Source of the DNA: Xanthomonas sacchari
GTDB lineage: Bacteria > Pseudomonadota > Gammaproteobacteria > Xanthomonadales > Xanthomonadaceae
Reading direction: 5' to 3'
DNA: 64,000 bases
NCBI RefSeq assembly: GCF_040529065.1
Contig: NZ_CP132343.1
Span: 2,728,001-2,792,000, forward strand
Below are positions 36,709-47,285 of the stretch, one piece after another (within the stretch, counting starts at the first letter, position 1; every line of letters begins with the position of its first letter). The translations under genes were made by a program, and so were the position numbers. The notes beneath the pieces were generated by a model. The model saw nothing but the letters and a program-made list of their open reading frames with translations. It was not told where the DNA came from and did no database searches.

Positions 36709-39700
36709 TTGCTGCGCGCCATCGATTGGCGTGAGCACGAACTGGGTCCGATGGAGCACTGGCCGCGGAGCCTGCTCACCGCACTGTCTATCTGTCTGAA
36801 CTCGCGGTTTCCGATGGCGGTGCGCTGGGGCGAGCGCCAGTTCAACCTGTACAACGACGCCTACGTGCCGATCCTCGGGTTGCGGCACCCACAGGGGTTC
36901 GCGAGGCCGATGGAAGAGGTGTGGCCGGACGTGTGGCCCGAGGTCAGGGCGCAGGCCGACCAGGTGATGGCCAGCGGCGAACCGACCTGGAACGAACACA
37001 TCCCGCTGACCATGCTGCGCAACGGCTATAGCGAGCAGGTGTACTTCACCTTCTCCTACAGCCCGCTGTTCGACGACGAAGGCGACATCGCCGGCGTGCT
37101 GTGCGTGTGCACCGAGGACACCGCGCGGATCACCCTGGCGCGCGAGCGCGATGCGCTGCTGAAGGCACTGGAAGCGCAACGCGCGCAGATGGCCGATGCC
37201 TTCGAGCAATCCCCAGCGGCGCTGGCGATTCTGCGTGGCCCGGACTACGTGATCGAAACCGTCAACCAGCGCTACCAGCAATTGGTCGGGCCGCGCGATG
37301 TGGTCGGCCGGCCGCTGATCGAAGCGATTCCCGAAATCCAGGAGCAAGGCGTGATCCGCCTGCTCGACAACGTCCGCGCAAGCGGCGTGCCGTTCATCGA
37401 CGAGTCGATGACCTTCCAGCTGTGCCGCAGTTCGCACGAAGCGACCTCGGACACCACGCTGGAATGCGTGTACCAGCCGATGCACGACGCCGAGGGCAAG
37501 GTCAGCGGGATCCTGGTGCATGGCATCGACCGCACCGAGCAGGCGCGCGCACAGGCGCACGACAGCTTCCTGCTGATGCTCGAGGACACCCTGCAGAACC
37601 TGCACAGCGCCGAAGCGATCTGCGAGACCGGCGCCGCCCTGCTCGGCCAGCACCTGGGCGCCAACCGCTGCGCCTACGCGATCGTCGAGGCCGACGAGGA
37701 CGCGTTCGACGTGCGAGCGGACTACGTCGACGGCGCCACCCACCTGACCGGGCGCTCGCGCTTCAGCGACTTCGGTGGCGATCTGTTGGAGTGCATGCGC
37801 GAGAACCGGCCGTGGGTGGTGCACGATACTGAAATCCACCAGCCTCCGATGCGCGTGGACGATCCCAACTACCAACGCCTGGGCCTGCGCGCGGTGCTCA
37901 CCGCGCCGCTGCACAAGGCCGGTCGCCTGGTCGCTGCGATCGGCGTGCACCAAGCCCAGCCGCGGGTCTGGACGTCGGCCGAGATCGAGCTGGTGCGGCT
38001 GGTGGCGGCACGCTGCTGGGAATCGATGGAACGCGCGGGCGCGCAGAGAGAACTGGCCAACAGCGCCGCGCGCTTGCGCGAACTGGCCGACGCGATGCCG
38101 CAGATCGTGTTCACCGCCATGCCCGACGGCCACGTCGACTACTTCAATCGGCGCTGGTACGAGTACACCGGGTTGCCGGTTGGCGAGGCCGGCTACGACA
38201 GCTGGCGCCATGTGCACACCGAGGAAGGCCTGGCGCGGGTGATGGAGGTGTGGCCGGAGGCGCTGCGCAGCGGCAAGCCGTACGAAATCGAGTATCCGCT
38301 GCGTCGCCACGACGGCGAGTACCGCTGGCACCTCGGCCGCGCCCTGCCGATCCGCGACGACAGCGGCCGCATCGTGCGCTGGATCGGCACCAATACCGAC
38401 ATCCACGACCGCCGCTTGACGGAACAGCGCCTGCAGGAAAGCGAACTGCGTTTCCGCCAGCTGTGCGACAACGCGCCGGTCATGATCTGGATGTCCAATG
38501 CCGACGGCGATTGCGAGTACATCAGCCGCCAGTGGTATCTGTTCACCGGGCAGAGCGAGCAGGAAGCGCTGGGCAGTGGTTGGCAGGAACAGGTCCATGC
38601 CGACGACCTGGCCTCGGTCGGCCGCACCCTGGCGCGCGCCTGCGCCGACCGCCGCGCCTACACGCTGGAATACCGCCTGCGCCGCCACGATGGCGAGTAT
38701 CGCTGGTGCCTGGCGAGCGCCACGCCGCGCTTCAGTTCGTCCGGCCAGTTCCTCGGTTTCATCGGCTCCCTGCTGGACATCGCCGAGCGCAAGCGCATCG
38801 AGAACGCCACCGCGGCCGAGCGCGCCGCGCTGGAGATGATCACCACCGGCAAGCCGCTGAACGCGGTGCTGGAGGCGATCGCACGCGGCATCGAGTCGCA
38901 GAGCGATGTCGGCCTGCGCTGCACCATCATGCTGGTCGACGAGCACCGCCAGTGCCTGCTGGAAGGTGCAGCGCCGAGCATGCCGCAGAGCTTCCGCAAG
39001 GCCGTGCAGCGCCTGCCGATCGATCCCAACACCGGCTGCTGCGGACGCGCCGCCTACCTGCGCCGGCAGGTGTTGTGCAGCGACGTGCGCGTCAACCCGC
39101 ATTGGCAGGACTATCTCGCCACCGCCCTGGAGGCGGACATCGTCGCCTGCTGCTCCACCCCCATCCTGGCCAGCGACGGCGAGGTGCTGGGTGTGGTCGC
39201 GATGTATTACCCATTCGTGCATTACCCCAACCCGCACGAACAGGACCTGGCGCGCTCGGCCTCGCACCTGGCTGGCATCATCATCGAGCGCCGCGGCACC
39301 GACCTGCGCCTGCAGCAGTTGCTCGCCGCCGAGCAGAGCGCGCGCGGCGACGCCGAACGCGCCAGCCGCATGAAGGACGAATTCCTGGCCACGCTCAGCC
39401 ACGAACTGCGCACGCCGCTCAACGCGATCCTGGGCTGGTCGCGGCTGATGCAGGACGCATCGGTGCGCGAGAAGGATCTGGTCAAGGGGCTGGAGGTGAT
39501 CGAACGCAGCGCCCACGCGCAGGCGCAGATCATCGACGATCTGCTGGACATGAGCGCCATCCTGTCCGGCAAGGTGCGCCTGGATACGGACGAGCTGGAC
39601 CTGCGCACGCTGCTCGGCGACACCATCGACGCGGCCCGCCCCGGCGCGCAGAACAAGGGCATCGACATCGTGCTGGTCGCCGATGGCACGACCGCCCTGC

Positions 39701-40554
39701 CCTATCTGGGCGATCCGGTGCGGCTGCAGCAGGTGCTGACCAATCTGATCGGCAACGCGATCAAGTTCACCCCGAGCGCCGGCACGGTCACGGTGACCCT
39801 GGACAGCACCAGCACGCATGTGCGCATCGCTGTCAGCGATACCGGCATCGGCATCGACCCGGCGTTCCTGCCCCACGTGTTCGACCGTTTCCGTCAGGCC
39901 GATGCGAGCAGCACGCGCAGTGCCGGCGGCCTCGGCCTGGGTCTGGCCATCGCCAAGCAGCTGGCCGAACTGCACCAGGGCCAGTTGTCCGTCAGCAGCG
40001 ATGGCGTCGGCCTCGGCGCCACGTTCACCCTGCTGCTGCCGCGCAACGATCTGCAGCCCCTGGAGCCGATCCACCGCGACCAGGACGCGGCGCTGTCCAG
40101 CGCCGTGCGGCGGCGTGGCGGTATCCGCCTGGACGGCGTGCGCGTGCTGGTGGTGGACGACGACATGGATTCGCGCGGCGTCACCCAGCGCTTCCTGCAG
40201 GAAGCCGGTGCCGTGGTCGAGGCCGCGGTCTGCGCCGACGATGCAGAAGCGCTGCTGCGCGAACGGCCCTATGCGCTGCTGGTCAGCGACGTCGGCATGC
40301 CGCGCCGCGATGGCCACAGCCTGATCCGCAGCGTCCGCGCCCGTGGCGCCGGTGCGGCCAGCCGCATCCCGGCCATCGCCCTCACCGCCTACGTGCGCAG
40401 CGAGGACCGTGCGCTGGCCCTGGAAGCCGGCTTCGATGCCCACCTGGGCAAACCGGTGGATCCGGTCAAGCTGCTCGGACTGGCCGCATCGCTGGTGGCA
40501 CCGCCGCCGGCCACGCTCGCCACCGACGAGAGCCCGCGCGCCGAATCGGCCTGA
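36709..40554 (+). CDS. Large hybrid sensor histidine kinase (PAS-PAS-GAF-PAS-PAS-GAF-HisKA-HATPase-REC)
   Basis: 1281 aa with a TTG start at 36709 (LLRAIDWREHELGPMEHWP); no in-frame ATG lies between the upstream stop and this codon. No membrane segments, so a cytoplasmic sensor. Order by eye: N-terminal PAS-like (to 150), PAS (about 160-280), GAF (290-450), PAS_3 (460-570), PAS (580-700), GAF (710-870), then H-box SHELRTPLNAILGWSR with His898, ATP-binding domain with NLIGNAIKFTP and GGLGLGLAI, and a receiver with Asp1194 (VSDVGMPRRDGHS). Signal unknown. The C-terminal receiver and the neighbouring lone receiver suggest a branched phosphorelay. Confidence 0.92.
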   Translation: MLRAIDWREHELGPMEHWPRSLLTALSICLNSRFPMAVRWGERQFNLYNDAYVPILGLRHPQGFARPMEEVWPDVWPEVRAQADQVMASGEPTWNEHIPLTMLRNGYSEQVYFTFSYSPLFDDEGDIAGVLCVCTEDTARITLARERDALLKALEAQRAQMADAFEQSPAALAILRGPDYVIETVNQRYQQLVGPRDVVGRPLIEAIPEIQEQGVIRLLDNVRASGVPFIDESMTFQLCRSSHEATSDTTLECVYQPMHDAEGKVSGILVHGIDRTEQARAQAHDSFLLMLEDTLQNLHSAEAICETGAALLGQHLGANRCAYAIVEADEDAFDVRADYVDGATHLTGRSRFSDFGGDLLECMRENRPWVVHDTEIHQPPMRVDDPNYQRLGLRAVLTAPLHKAGRLVAAIGVHQAQPRVWTSAEIELVRLVAARCWESMERAGAQRELANSAARLRELADAMPQIVFTAMPDGHVDYFNRRWYEYTGLPVGEAGYDSWRHVHTEEGLARVMEVWPEALRSGKPYEIEYPLRRHDGEYRWHLGRALPIRDDSGRIVRWIGTNTDIHDRRLTEQRLQESELRFRQLCDNAPVMIWMSNADGDCEYISRQWYLFTGQSEQEALGSGWQEQVHADDLASVGRTLARACADRRAYTLEYRLRRHDGEYRWCLASATPRFSSSGQFLGFIGSLLDIAERKRIENATAAERAALEMITTGKPLNAVLEAIARGIESQSDVGLRCTIMLVDEHRQCLLEGAAPSMPQSFRKAVQRLPIDPNTGCCGRAAYLRRQVLCSDVRVNPHWQDYLATALEADIVACCSTPILASDGEVLGVVAMYYPFVHYPNPHEQDLARSASHLAGIIIERRGTDLRLQQLLAAEQSARGDAERASRMKDEFLATLSHELRTPLNAILGWSRLMQDASVREKDLVKGLEVIERSAHAQAQIIDDLLDMSAILSGKVRLDTDELDLRTLLGDTIDAARPGAQNKGIDIVLVADGTTALPYLGDPVRLQQVLTNLIGNAIKFTPSAGTVTVTLDSTSTHVRIAVSDTGIGIDPAFLPHVFDRFRQADASSTRSAGGLGLGLAIAKQLAELHQGQLSVSSDGVGLGATFTLLLPRNDLQPLEPIHRDQDAALSSAVRRRGGIRLDGVRVLVVDDDMDSRGVTQRFLQEAGAVVEAAVCADDAEALLRERPYALLVSDVGMPRRDGHSLIRSVRARGAGAASRIPAIALTAYVRSEDRALALEAGFDAHLGKPVDPVKLLGLAASLVAPPPATLATDESPRAESA

Positions 40555-40569
40555 TCCGGCGCGCCACGC

Positions 40570-40586
40570 GGCCGCACCGTGCGGCC
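40570..40586. terminator. Possible bidirectional terminator
   Basis: GGCCGCA-CCG-TGCGGCC hairpin in the 83-bp gap between the convergent hybrid kinase and tex genes. No T tract on either side. Confidence 0.35.
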
Positions 40587-40637
40587 GTCATCGGATGGAC
40601 CGGCGCAGGCGCGCCGGCTGCCCTTTCCCCTTGAACC

Positions 40638-43001
40638 TCAGCCGCGCTTGGCGCGGGCGAACGCGTCGGCCAGCGCGCTGTTGACCGGCGCCGCGGCCGC
40701 CGGCCGCGGCTTGGTGTTGCCGCCGCCCGGGGCACCGCGCCCGTCGCGTTCGCGCCGCGGCGGGCCGCCCGCACCGCGCGCGCCAGTGTCGCGGTCGGCG
40801 GGACGCGCCGGTGCCGGCGTGTCGTCCAGGCGCCGGGTCAGCGCGATGCGCTTGCGCGCCACGTCCACCTCCAGCACCTTGACCTTGACGATGTCGCCGG
40901 CCTTGACCACGTCGCGCGGATCCTTGACGTAGCTGTCCGAGAGCGCGGAGATGTGGACCAGGCCGTCCTGGTGCACGCCGATGTCGACGAACGCGCCGAA
41001 GGCGGCGACGTTGCTGACCACGCCCTCCAGCACCATGCCCGGCTTGAGGTCCTTGATGTCCTCCACGCCGTCGGCGAAACGCGCCGCCTTGAACTCCGGG
41101 CGCGGGTCGCGGCCCGGCTTCTCCAGTTCCTTGAGGATGTCGCGCACGGTCGGCAGGCCGAATTTCTCGTCGGTGAACTGGTCCGGCTTGAGCCCGCGCA
41201 GGAAACCGCCATCGCCGATCAGCGCCTTGATCGGCTTGCCGGTGGCACCGACGATGCGCTCCACCACCGGGTAGGCTTCCGGGTGCACCGCCGAGGCGTC
41301 CAGCGGCTCCTCGCCATCGGCGATGCGCAGGAAGCCGGCGCACTGCTCGAAGGTCTTCTCGCCCAACCGCGGCACCTTGAGCAGATCCTTGCGGCGCTTG
41401 AACGGGCCGTTGTCGTCGCGATGGCGCACGATGTTCTCGGCCACGCTCGGCGACAGCCCGGACACGCGCGACAGCAGCGCCGCCGAGGCCGTGTTGACGT
41501 ACACGCCGACCGCGTTCACGCAGTCCTCCACCCGCGCGTCCAGCGCCCGCGCCAGGCGGTACTGGTCGACGTCGTGCTGGTACTGGCCCACACCGATCGC
41601 CTTCGGCTCGATCTTGACCAGTTCCGCCAGCGGATCCTGCAGGCGCCGCGCGATCGACACCGCACCGCGCAGCGACACGTCGAGCTGCGGGAATTCCTTG
41701 GCGGCGAATTCGGAGGCCGAATACACCGAGGCGCCGGCCTCGCTGACCACGATCTTCTCCAGCTTCAGCTGCGGATTCTGCTTGATCAGGTCCGCGGCCA
41801 GCTTGTCGGTCTCGCGGCTGGCGGTGCCGTTGCCGATCGCGATCAGTTCCACGCCATGCTGCGTGCACAGCTGCCGCAGCGTGTGCAGCGACTGGTCCCA
41901 CTGCCTGCGCGGCTCGTGCGGATAGATGGTGTCGGTGGCCAGCAGCTTGCCGGTGGCGTCGACTACCGCCACCTTGCAGCCGGTGCGGATGCCGGGATCC
42001 AGGCCCAGGGTCACCCGCGGCCCGGCCGGCGCCGCCAGCATCAGGTCCTGCAAGTTGTCGCCGAACACCGCGATCGCCTCGGCCTCGGCCTTTTCTCGCG
42101 CCTGGTTGAACAGGTCCAGCAGCAGGTGCATGTGCAGCTTGGCGCGCCAGGTCAGGCGGCACGCATCCAGCAACCAGCGGTCGCCGGGGCGGCCCTGGTT
42201 GGCGATGCCGGCGCGCAGCGCCACGCGGCCCTCGGCGTACTGGTGGCCGGCCTCCGCATCGGCGCCGGGATCCAGCTCCAGATACACGATCTCCTCGCGG
42301 CGCGCGCGGAACAGCGCCAGCAGCCGATGCGAGGGTATCTTGGCCAGCGCTTCGGCGTGGTCGAAGTAGTCGCGGTACTTGGCGCCTTCCTGCTCCTTGC
42401 CTTCGGCCACGCGGGCGCGGATCACCCCGACCTCGCCCAGCCAGCTGCGCAGCTCGCCGACCAGCGCGGCATCCTCGCCCCAGCGCTCCATCAGGATCGC
42501 GCGCGCACCCTCCAGCGCGGCCTTGACGTCGGCCACGCCCTTGTCGGCATCGACGAAGCCGGCGGCGAAAGTCTCCGGCACCAGCGCCGGATCGGCCAGC
42601 AGGCCGTCGGCCAGCGGCTCCAGCCCGGCCTCGCGGGCGATCTGCGCACGGGTACGGCGCTTGGGCTTGTACGGCAGGTACAGGTCTTCCAGCCGCGACT
42701 TGGTGTCGGCGGCGACGATCTCCGCGCGCAGTTCGTCGCTGAGCTTGCCCTGTTCGGCGATGCTGGCCAGCACCGCGGCGCGGCGCTCTTCCAGCTCGCG
42801 CAGGTAGGTCAGGCGCACTTCGAGATTGCGCAACTGGGTGTCGTCGAGCCCGCCGGTCACTTCCTTGCGGTAGCGCGCGATGAACGGGACGCTGGCGCCC
42901 TCGTCGAGCAGGGCGATGGCGGCGCGCGCCTGCGCCGGCTGCGCGCCGATCTCGGCGGCGATGGTGTTGGCGATCTGCTGGGCGAGCTGAGTGTCGTGCA
43001 T
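40638..43001 (-). CDS. tex: Tex family RNA-binding transcription accessory protein
   Basis: 787 aa, the usual length. N-terminal helical part with [19 protein letters not shown], a YqgF/RNase-H-like core ([20 protein letters not shown]), helix-hairpin-helix segments ([20 protein letters not shown]), and a C-terminal S1 RNA-binding domain (about 655-727, [20 protein letters not shown]) followed by a basic, disordered tail. Tex binds nucleic acid and affects transcription. Stand-alone gene by spacing. Confidence 0.95.
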   Translation of the reverse strand: MHDTQLAQQIANTIAAEIGAQPAQARAAIALLDEGASVPFIARYRKEVTGGLDDTQLRNLEVRLTYLRELEERRAAVLASIAEQGKLSDELRAEIVAADTKSRLEDLYLPYKPKRRTRAQIAREAGLEPLADGLLADPALVPETFAAGFVDADKGVADVKAALEGARAILMERWGEDAALVGELRSWLGEVGVIRARVAEGKEQEGAKYRDYFDHAEALAKIPSHRLLALFRARREEIVYLELDPGADAEAGHQYAEGRVALRAGIANQGRPGDRWLLDACRLTWRAKLHMHLLLDLFNQAREKAEAEAIAVFGDNLQDLMLAAPAGPRVTLGLDPGIRTGCKVAVVDATGKLLATDTIYPHEPRRQWDQSLHTLRQLCTQHGVELIAIGNGTASRETDKLAADLIKQNPQLKLEKIVVSEAGASVYSASEFAAKEFPQLDVSLRGAVSIARRLQDPLAELVKIEPKAIGVGQYQHDVDQYRLARALDARVEDCVNAVGVYVNTASAALLSRVSGLSPSVAENIVRHRDDNGPFKRRKDLLKVPRLGEKTFEQCAGFLRIADGEEPLDASAVHPEAYPVVERIVGATGKPIKALIGDGGFLRGLKPDQFTDEKFGLPTVRDILKELEKPGRDPRPEFKAARFADGVEDIKDLKPGMVLEGVVSNVAAFGAFVDIGVHQDGLVHISALSDSYVKDPRDVVKAGDIVKVKVLEVDVARKRIALTRRLDDTPAPARPADRDTGARGAGGPPRRERDGRGAPGGGNTKPRPAAAAPVNSALADAFARAKRG

Positions 43002-43097
43002 TGCGTCCGGCCGAAGCCGCCTTGCGGAAAACCCGCATTTTCGCAGTGCGCGCGCCGCCGGGGAACCCGTTGACAGGCGCGCGCCAAGCTGGCGGCG

Positions 43098-44732
43098 TCA
43101 GGTGACGCCGTTCGGCCCATCCAGCACCATGCGCACCTTGCGGATCAGCTCCTGGCGGTTGTATGGCTTGGCCAGCACCTCGAACTCGTTGCCGCCGGCA
43201 TCGGTGCGCTCGATCGAGGACTCGGCATAGCCGGTGGTCAGCAGCACCTTGATCTTGGGCCGGCGCCGCCGCGCCTCGCGCGCCAGCATCACGCCGTTGA
43301 GGCCGCCCGGCATGATCAGGTCCGAATACAGCAGGTCCACGTGCACGCCGGTGTCGAGCAGTTCCAGCGCTTCGCGGGCGTTGTAGACCACGTGCGTGGC
43401 ATAGCCCTGGTCGCCGAGGAACAGGCGCGCCAGTTCGGCGATGTCCGGCCGGTCCTCGACGATCAGGATGGTCTCGTCGCCCTGCCGGTCGAACGGACGG
43501 CGCGTGCGCGAATCGCGCGGCGCCATGTTCTCGACGTTGTCGTCGATCGGGAAGTACAGACGCACGGTGGTGCCGTGTCCCTCCTCCGAATACAGCCGCA
43601 CTGCACCGCCGGACTGTTTGGCGAAGCCGTAGACCATGGACAGGCCCAGGCCGGTGCCCTTGCCCTCTTCCTTGGTGGTGAAGAACGGATCCAGCACCCG
43701 TGCCAGCACCTCCGGCGGCATGCCGCTGCCGTTGTCAGTGATCGACACGCACACGTAGTGGCCGGGCAGCAGGTTGTCGTAGGTGGTGGGTTCGTCGGCG
43801 CGCACCGAGACATTGCGGGTCTGGATCACCAGGCGCGGCGCGGCCTGGTCGGCCATGGCGTCGCGCGCGTTGATCAGGATGTTCAGCAGCGCCACTTCGG
43901 CCTGGGTGGGGTCGATCCGGCAATTGCGCAGATCCGGCGAGAGTTCCAGCGAAAACGCGATGCCGTCGCCGAGCGTGCGCTCGGCCACGTCGCTCATGCC
44001 GGCGACTAGGGCATTGAGGTTGAGGACACGCCCTTCCAGCTTCTGCTTGCGCGCGAACGCCAGCAACTGCTGGGTCAGGCGCGCGGCCTGGCCGGCGGCG
44101 TCGCGCGCGCGGTCCACGCTCTTGCGCAGCAGCGAGGGATTCAGCGGATCGCTCTCGACAGCATGCTCGATCAGTTCCAGGTACCCGGACATGACCTGCA
44201 GCAGGTTGTTGAAGTCGTGCGCGATGCCGCCGGTGAGCTGGCCCAGCGCTTCCATCTTCTGCGCCTGGCGCAGGGCGTCCTCGGCGTCGCGGCGCCGGCT
44301 GACGTCCAACTGCGAACCGAAGAAGTACACCAGTTCGCCGCGGTCGTCGTAGACCGGGGAGATGTACAGCGCGTTCCAGAAGCTGGAACCATCCTTGCGG
44401 TAGTTGAGGATCTCCACCGCCACCTCGTCGTGCGTGGCGATCGCCTCGCGGACGTTGCGTACGGTCTCGCGGTCGGTGTCCGGCCCCTGCAGGAAGCGGC
44501 AGTTGTTGCCGATCAGCTCATCGCGGCTGTAGCCGGTCATCTCCAGGAACGCGCGGTTGACGAAGATGATCGGATTGTCCGGCTGCCGCGGGTCGGTCAC
44601 GATCATCGGCATGCGCGTGGTCTGCACCGCAGCGAAGAAGATATCGCTGCGCTGGTTGGACATGTCGGTGGGGGCGTTCGGGTCGACGGTCGTCGGCGGC
44701 GCCGAGGTGTTGCTGGTTTCTGGTGCGGGCAT
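43098..44732 (-). CDS. lov: LOV-domain blue-light sensor hybrid histidine kinase (LOV-HK-REC)
   Basis: 544 aa from the ATG at 44732; the ATG at 44663 (MSNQRSDIF) is an alternative. The LOV domain has NNCRFLQGP, whose Cys78 forms the light-induced flavin adduct, plus the flavin-contact segments [13 protein letters not shown] and YFFGSQLDV. The kinase has [11 protein letters not shown] (His172) and an ATPase with [10 protein letters not shown] and [14 protein letters not shown]-terminal receiver has [11 protein letters not shown] with Asp at about 471. The architecture matches the LOV-HK-RR photoreceptor described in Xanthomonas citri and X. campestris, where it affects motility, adhesion and virulence. 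Flavin binding here is inferred from the motif. Confidence 0.95.
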   Translation of the reverse strand: MPAPETSNTSAPPTTVDPNAPTDMSNQRSDIFFAAVQTTRMPMIVTDPRQPDNPIIFVNRAFLEMTGYSRDELIGNNCRFLQGPDTDRETVRNVREAIATHDEVAVEILNYRKDGSSFWNALYISPVYDDRGELVYFFGSQLDVSRRRDAEDALRQAQKMEALGQLTGGIAHDFNNLLQVMSGYLELIEHAVESDPLNPSLLRKSVDRARDAAGQAARLTQQLLAFARKQKLEGRVLNLNALVAGMSDVAERTLGDGIAFSLELSPDLRNCRIDPTQAEVALLNILINARDAMADQAAPRLVIQTRNVSVRADEPTTYDNLLPGHYVCVSITDNGSGMPPEVLARVLDPFFTTKEEGKGTGLGLSMVYGFAKQSGGAVRLYSEEGHGTTVRLYFPIDDNVENMAPRDSRTRRPFDRQGDETILIVEDRPDIAELARLFLGDQGYATHVVYNAREALELLDTGVHVDLLYSDLIMPGGLNGVMLAREARRRRPKIKVLLTTGYAESSIERTDAGGNEFEVLAKPYNRQELIRKVRMVLDGPNGVT

Positions 44733-44807
44733 GGTCGATGGCAGGTCGATGCGAACCGTCGCTGGCCCACCTAAGCGGGCGACCACACCGGGGTTCGCAC
44801 GCCGGCG

Positions 44808-45023
44808 TCAACGCGAATAATACCTATGCAAGCGTTCTACCACGATATCGTCCTGCAGCGATTCCAGCGCCATGATCCGCACCTGCCGGTCGCTCAGCGC
44901 CAGCACGCGCTCGACATAGATCTCCGGGCCTGCCTCGGTTTCCTTCATGGACTTGCGGAAACCGTAGGGCATCACGCCCTTCTCTCCGTCCTTGCTGCCA
45001 CCGATGTACAGAACAACCGACAT
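44808..45023 (-). CDS. Small conserved-looking hypothetical protein
   Basis: 71 aa from an ATG at 45023 with AGAGGAAG about 5 nt upstream, a strong ribosome site that decides this start. Sequence begins MSVVLYIGGSKDGEKG and ends VVERLHRYYSR; mixed alpha/beta make-up, no signal peptide or motif I know. Lies behind the divergent oxidoreductase gene and just before the LOV kinase on the same strand. Confidence 0.75.
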   Translation of the reverse strand: MSVVLYIGGSKDGEKGVMPYGFRKSMKETEAGPEIYVERVLALSDRQVRIMALESLQDDIVVERLHRYYSR

Positions 45024-45200
45024 GACGCTTCCTCTACAGGGAATTCGTGGAACTGGCGCGCACCATACACAGCGCCATGTGAGGGACTTCTGCACCGAGG
45101 TTAATCGCGGCTGTTTGCCCGAACATGACGTCCGCCCAGCCTCACGCGGACTTAACCGGGCCTGCGTGTAAGTCGCACATCCTTTCCGCGCAGGGGCGCC

Positions 45201-46412
45201 ATGGATCTCAAGAGCGGTTATCCCTTCTGGTCGGTCCGCAACGGCCTGATGCAGAGTTTTCCGCAACTGCGCGACGACGTGCGTTGCGATGTGGCCGTCG
45301 TCGGTGGCGGCATCACCGGCGCCCTGATCGCCGAGGAACTGAGCACGCACGGGCACGCGGTGACGGTCCTGGAGCAACGCGACATCGGCTGGGGCAGCAC
45401 CGCGGCCAGCACCGCCCTGCTGCAGTACGAGATCGACACCCACCTGATCGACCTGGCCAAGCGCTATGGCGAACCTGCCGCGGCGCTGGCCTACGGCGCG
45501 TGCGCGCAGGCGCTGGAGCAATTGCGCGACCTGGTGCGGCCGCTGCGCGACGTCGACTTCGGCTGGAACGACAGCCTGTACTACGCCAGCAAGCGCCGGC
45601 ACGTGCGGGTGCTGCAGGAAGAGCTGGAGGTGCGCGCGCGGCACGGCCTGGAGGTGGAATGGCTGGACGCGCAGGCGCTGGACGCCGACTACGGCATCCA
45701 GGCGCATGGCGCCATCCTCAGCCACCAGGCGGCGCGGGTGGATCCGTACCGCCTCACCTATCGCCTGCTCGGCCGCGCCTTCCGGCGCGGGGTCGGCGTC
45801 TACGACCGCACCCGCATCGCACGGATCGTGGTCAACGGCCGTGGCGTGACCCTGCACACCGACCAGGGCGCGCAGGTGCGCGCCGGCCACGTGGTGATGG
45901 CTGCCGGCTACGCCAACCAACACTGGCTGGATCAGCGCGTGGCGCGCAACCGCAGCAGCTACGCCTTCGTCAGCGACCCGCTGGAACCCTCCGTCCTCGG
46001 CCCGCTGCGCGACACCATGATCTGGGAAAGCGCGCGGCCGTATCTGTACCTGCGCAGCACCGGCAACGGCCGCATCGTCGCTGGCGGCGAGGACGACAGC
46101 GTCGACGTGCCGGAGCGTCGCGACGCGCGCGTGGACAGCAAGGCGCGCACGCTCTCGCGCAAGATCGCCAAGGTGATGCCCGGGCTGGAACTGCAGCCAA
46201 CCTTCGCCTGGGCCGGCACCTTCGCCGAGACCGAGGACGGGCTGCCGTTCTTCGGCCCGCATCCGCAGCACGGCCCGCGCGTGCAGTTCGCCATGGCCTA
46301 CGGCGGCAACGGCATCACCTACAGCATGATCGGTGCCGGCCTGCTGCGCGCGCAGATCGAGCGGCATGCGCATCCGCTCAAGCGGCTGTTCGGTTTTTCA
46401 CGGCTGGATTGA
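45201..46412 (+). CDS. FAD-dependent oxidoreductase (DAO/GlpD-like family)
   Basis: 403 aa. N-terminal dinucleotide-binding fold CDVAVVGGGITGALIAEEL (GxGxxG type) followed by VTVLEQRDIGWGSTAAST, and a C-terminal FAD-contact segment YGGNGITYSMIGA. The DAO family oxidises amino acids, amines or polyols; the substrate is not evident. GGGGCG before the ATG is a modest ribosome site. It is monocistronic, divergent from the small protein gene. Confidence 0.9.
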   Translation: MDLKSGYPFWSVRNGLMQSFPQLRDDVRCDVAVVGGGITGALIAEELSTHGHAVTVLEQRDIGWGSTAASTALLQYEIDTHLIDLAKRYGEPAAALAYGACAQALEQLRDLVRPLRDVDFGWNDSLYYASKRRHVRVLQEELEVRARHGLEVEWLDAQALDADYGIQAHGAILSHQAARVDPYRLTYRLLGRAFRRGVGVYDRTRIARIVVNGRGVTLHTDQGAQVRAGHVVMAAGYANQHWLDQRVARNRSSYAFVSDPLEPSVLGPLRDTMIWESARPYLYLRSTGNGRIVAGGEDDSVDVPERRDARVDSKARTLSRKIAKVMPGLELQPTFAWAGTFAETEDGLPFFGPHPQHGPRVQFAMAYGGNGITYSMIGAGLLRAQIERHAHPLKRLFGFSRLD

Positions 46413-46443
46413 CGGAAGCCGCTCGCAAGGACGTGGGTCACTC

Positions 46444-46510
46444 GTAGGGGCGGCTTCAGCCGAGACCCGGCATTTCGTGGAACGCCCGTCGCGGCTGAAG
46501 CCGCTCCTAC
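46444..46510. repeat. Imperfect inverted repeat (GTAGGAGCGGCTTCAGCCG family)
   Basis: Arms at 46444-46463 and 46491-46510 (GTAGGGGCGGCTTCAGCCG against CGGCTGAAGCCGCTCCTAC) around a 27-base centre. This is the form of a very common Xanthomonas intergenic repeat. Also placed to act as a terminator between convergent genes. Confidence 0.85.
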
Positions 46511-46550
46511 GTGGCACCTGATGCATCGCGAAATGGCAAACGCTATGCAC

Positions 46551-47006
46551 TCAGCCAGTACCTGGCCACCAGCCGCGGCCGTGCATTGCGTAGCGATCGG
46601 CGGCACGCTCCAGCGGGTTGCGCACGCTGACCCCGCCGCAGGCCAGGTACACCGGCAGGAACAACGGCCCCAGCAGCATGTACTGCAGCACGTGCGCGCG
46701 CTCGTGGTCGCCGAGCCGCACCGCCGGATGCCGGCAGCGACCGGCGGCGTGTTCGTAGGTGGCGCAGGCCACGTCCAGATCGTCGGCGCTGAGCAGGATC
46801 ACGTTGCCCAGGGTCATCGCCCCGCGCGGCCGCAACGGCACCCGTTCGAACACCAGCGCCAGCTCGCGGCGGCTGAAACGCAGGCGCGCACCGAATGCCA
46901 GCGTAATGGTCCCCGCGAGCACGCCGAGCACAGTGTTTGGCGAGGTCCACAGAACGCCGAAGACGATGCCGGCACGGCGAAACGCCAGCGGCAGCGGCCG
47001 CTTCAA
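46551..47006 (-). CDS. Small membrane protein with an HExxH-like motif
   Basis: About 151 aa from a TTG at 47006 that overlaps the PspC gene's stop (TTGA); the ATG at 47033 gives 160 aa with a 31-nt overlap. A hydrophobic segment (VLGVLAGTITLAFGA) is followed by DHERAHVLQYMLLGPLFLP, in which HERAH fits HExxH only if Arg-Ala fill the middle; such motifs bind zinc in gluzincin-like proteases. I do not know the family and activity is a guess. Cotranscribed with the PspC gene. Confidence 0.7.
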   Translation of the reverse strand: MKRPLPLAFRRAGIVFGVLWTSPNTVLGVLAGTITLAFGARLRFSRRELALVFERVPLRPRGAMTLGNVILLSADDLDVACATYEHAAGRCRHPAVRLGDHERAHVLQYMLLGPLFLPVYLACGGVSVRNPLERAADRYAMHGRGWWPGTG

Positions 47007-47203
47007 TCGGCTTCGTTGGGAATCAAAAGCCACAGGATCAGGTAGACCAGGATGCCGGGGAATGCGGCCGAGACGATCGAGCCGACCACGTACAGCACCC
47101 GCAGTAGCGTCGCATTCCAGCCGAAGCGATGGGCGATGCCGCCCATCACGCCCGCGATCATGCGGTCGTTCAACGAGCGCGACAGCGAACGGGCTTGCGA
47201 CAT
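47003..47203 (-). CDS. PspC domain membrane protein
   Basis: 66 aa. Amphipathic N-terminus SLNDRMIAGVMGGIAHRFGW, then a membrane segment (TLLRVLYVVGSIVSAAFPGI) and LVYLILWLLIPNE, the usual PspC fold. Related proteins help sense inner-membrane stress, but no pspA is nearby. Confidence 0.88.
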   Translation of the reverse strand: MSQARSLSRSLNDRMIAGVMGGIAHRFGWNATLLRVLYVVGSIVSAAFPGILVYLILWLLIPNEAD

Positions 47204-47285
47204 GGCACGGGCTCCAGTAACGACGGCGGAACGACTCTACGCCCGCCGGCGCAGGCGCGGCGTGAGGGCGCGCCGCAGCGGGCGC

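Noticed and set aside
36640-40443. 1267-codon minus-strand open frame
   Set aside because: Runs antisense to the hybrid kinase, whose domains are clear; composition is typical of a shadow frame.
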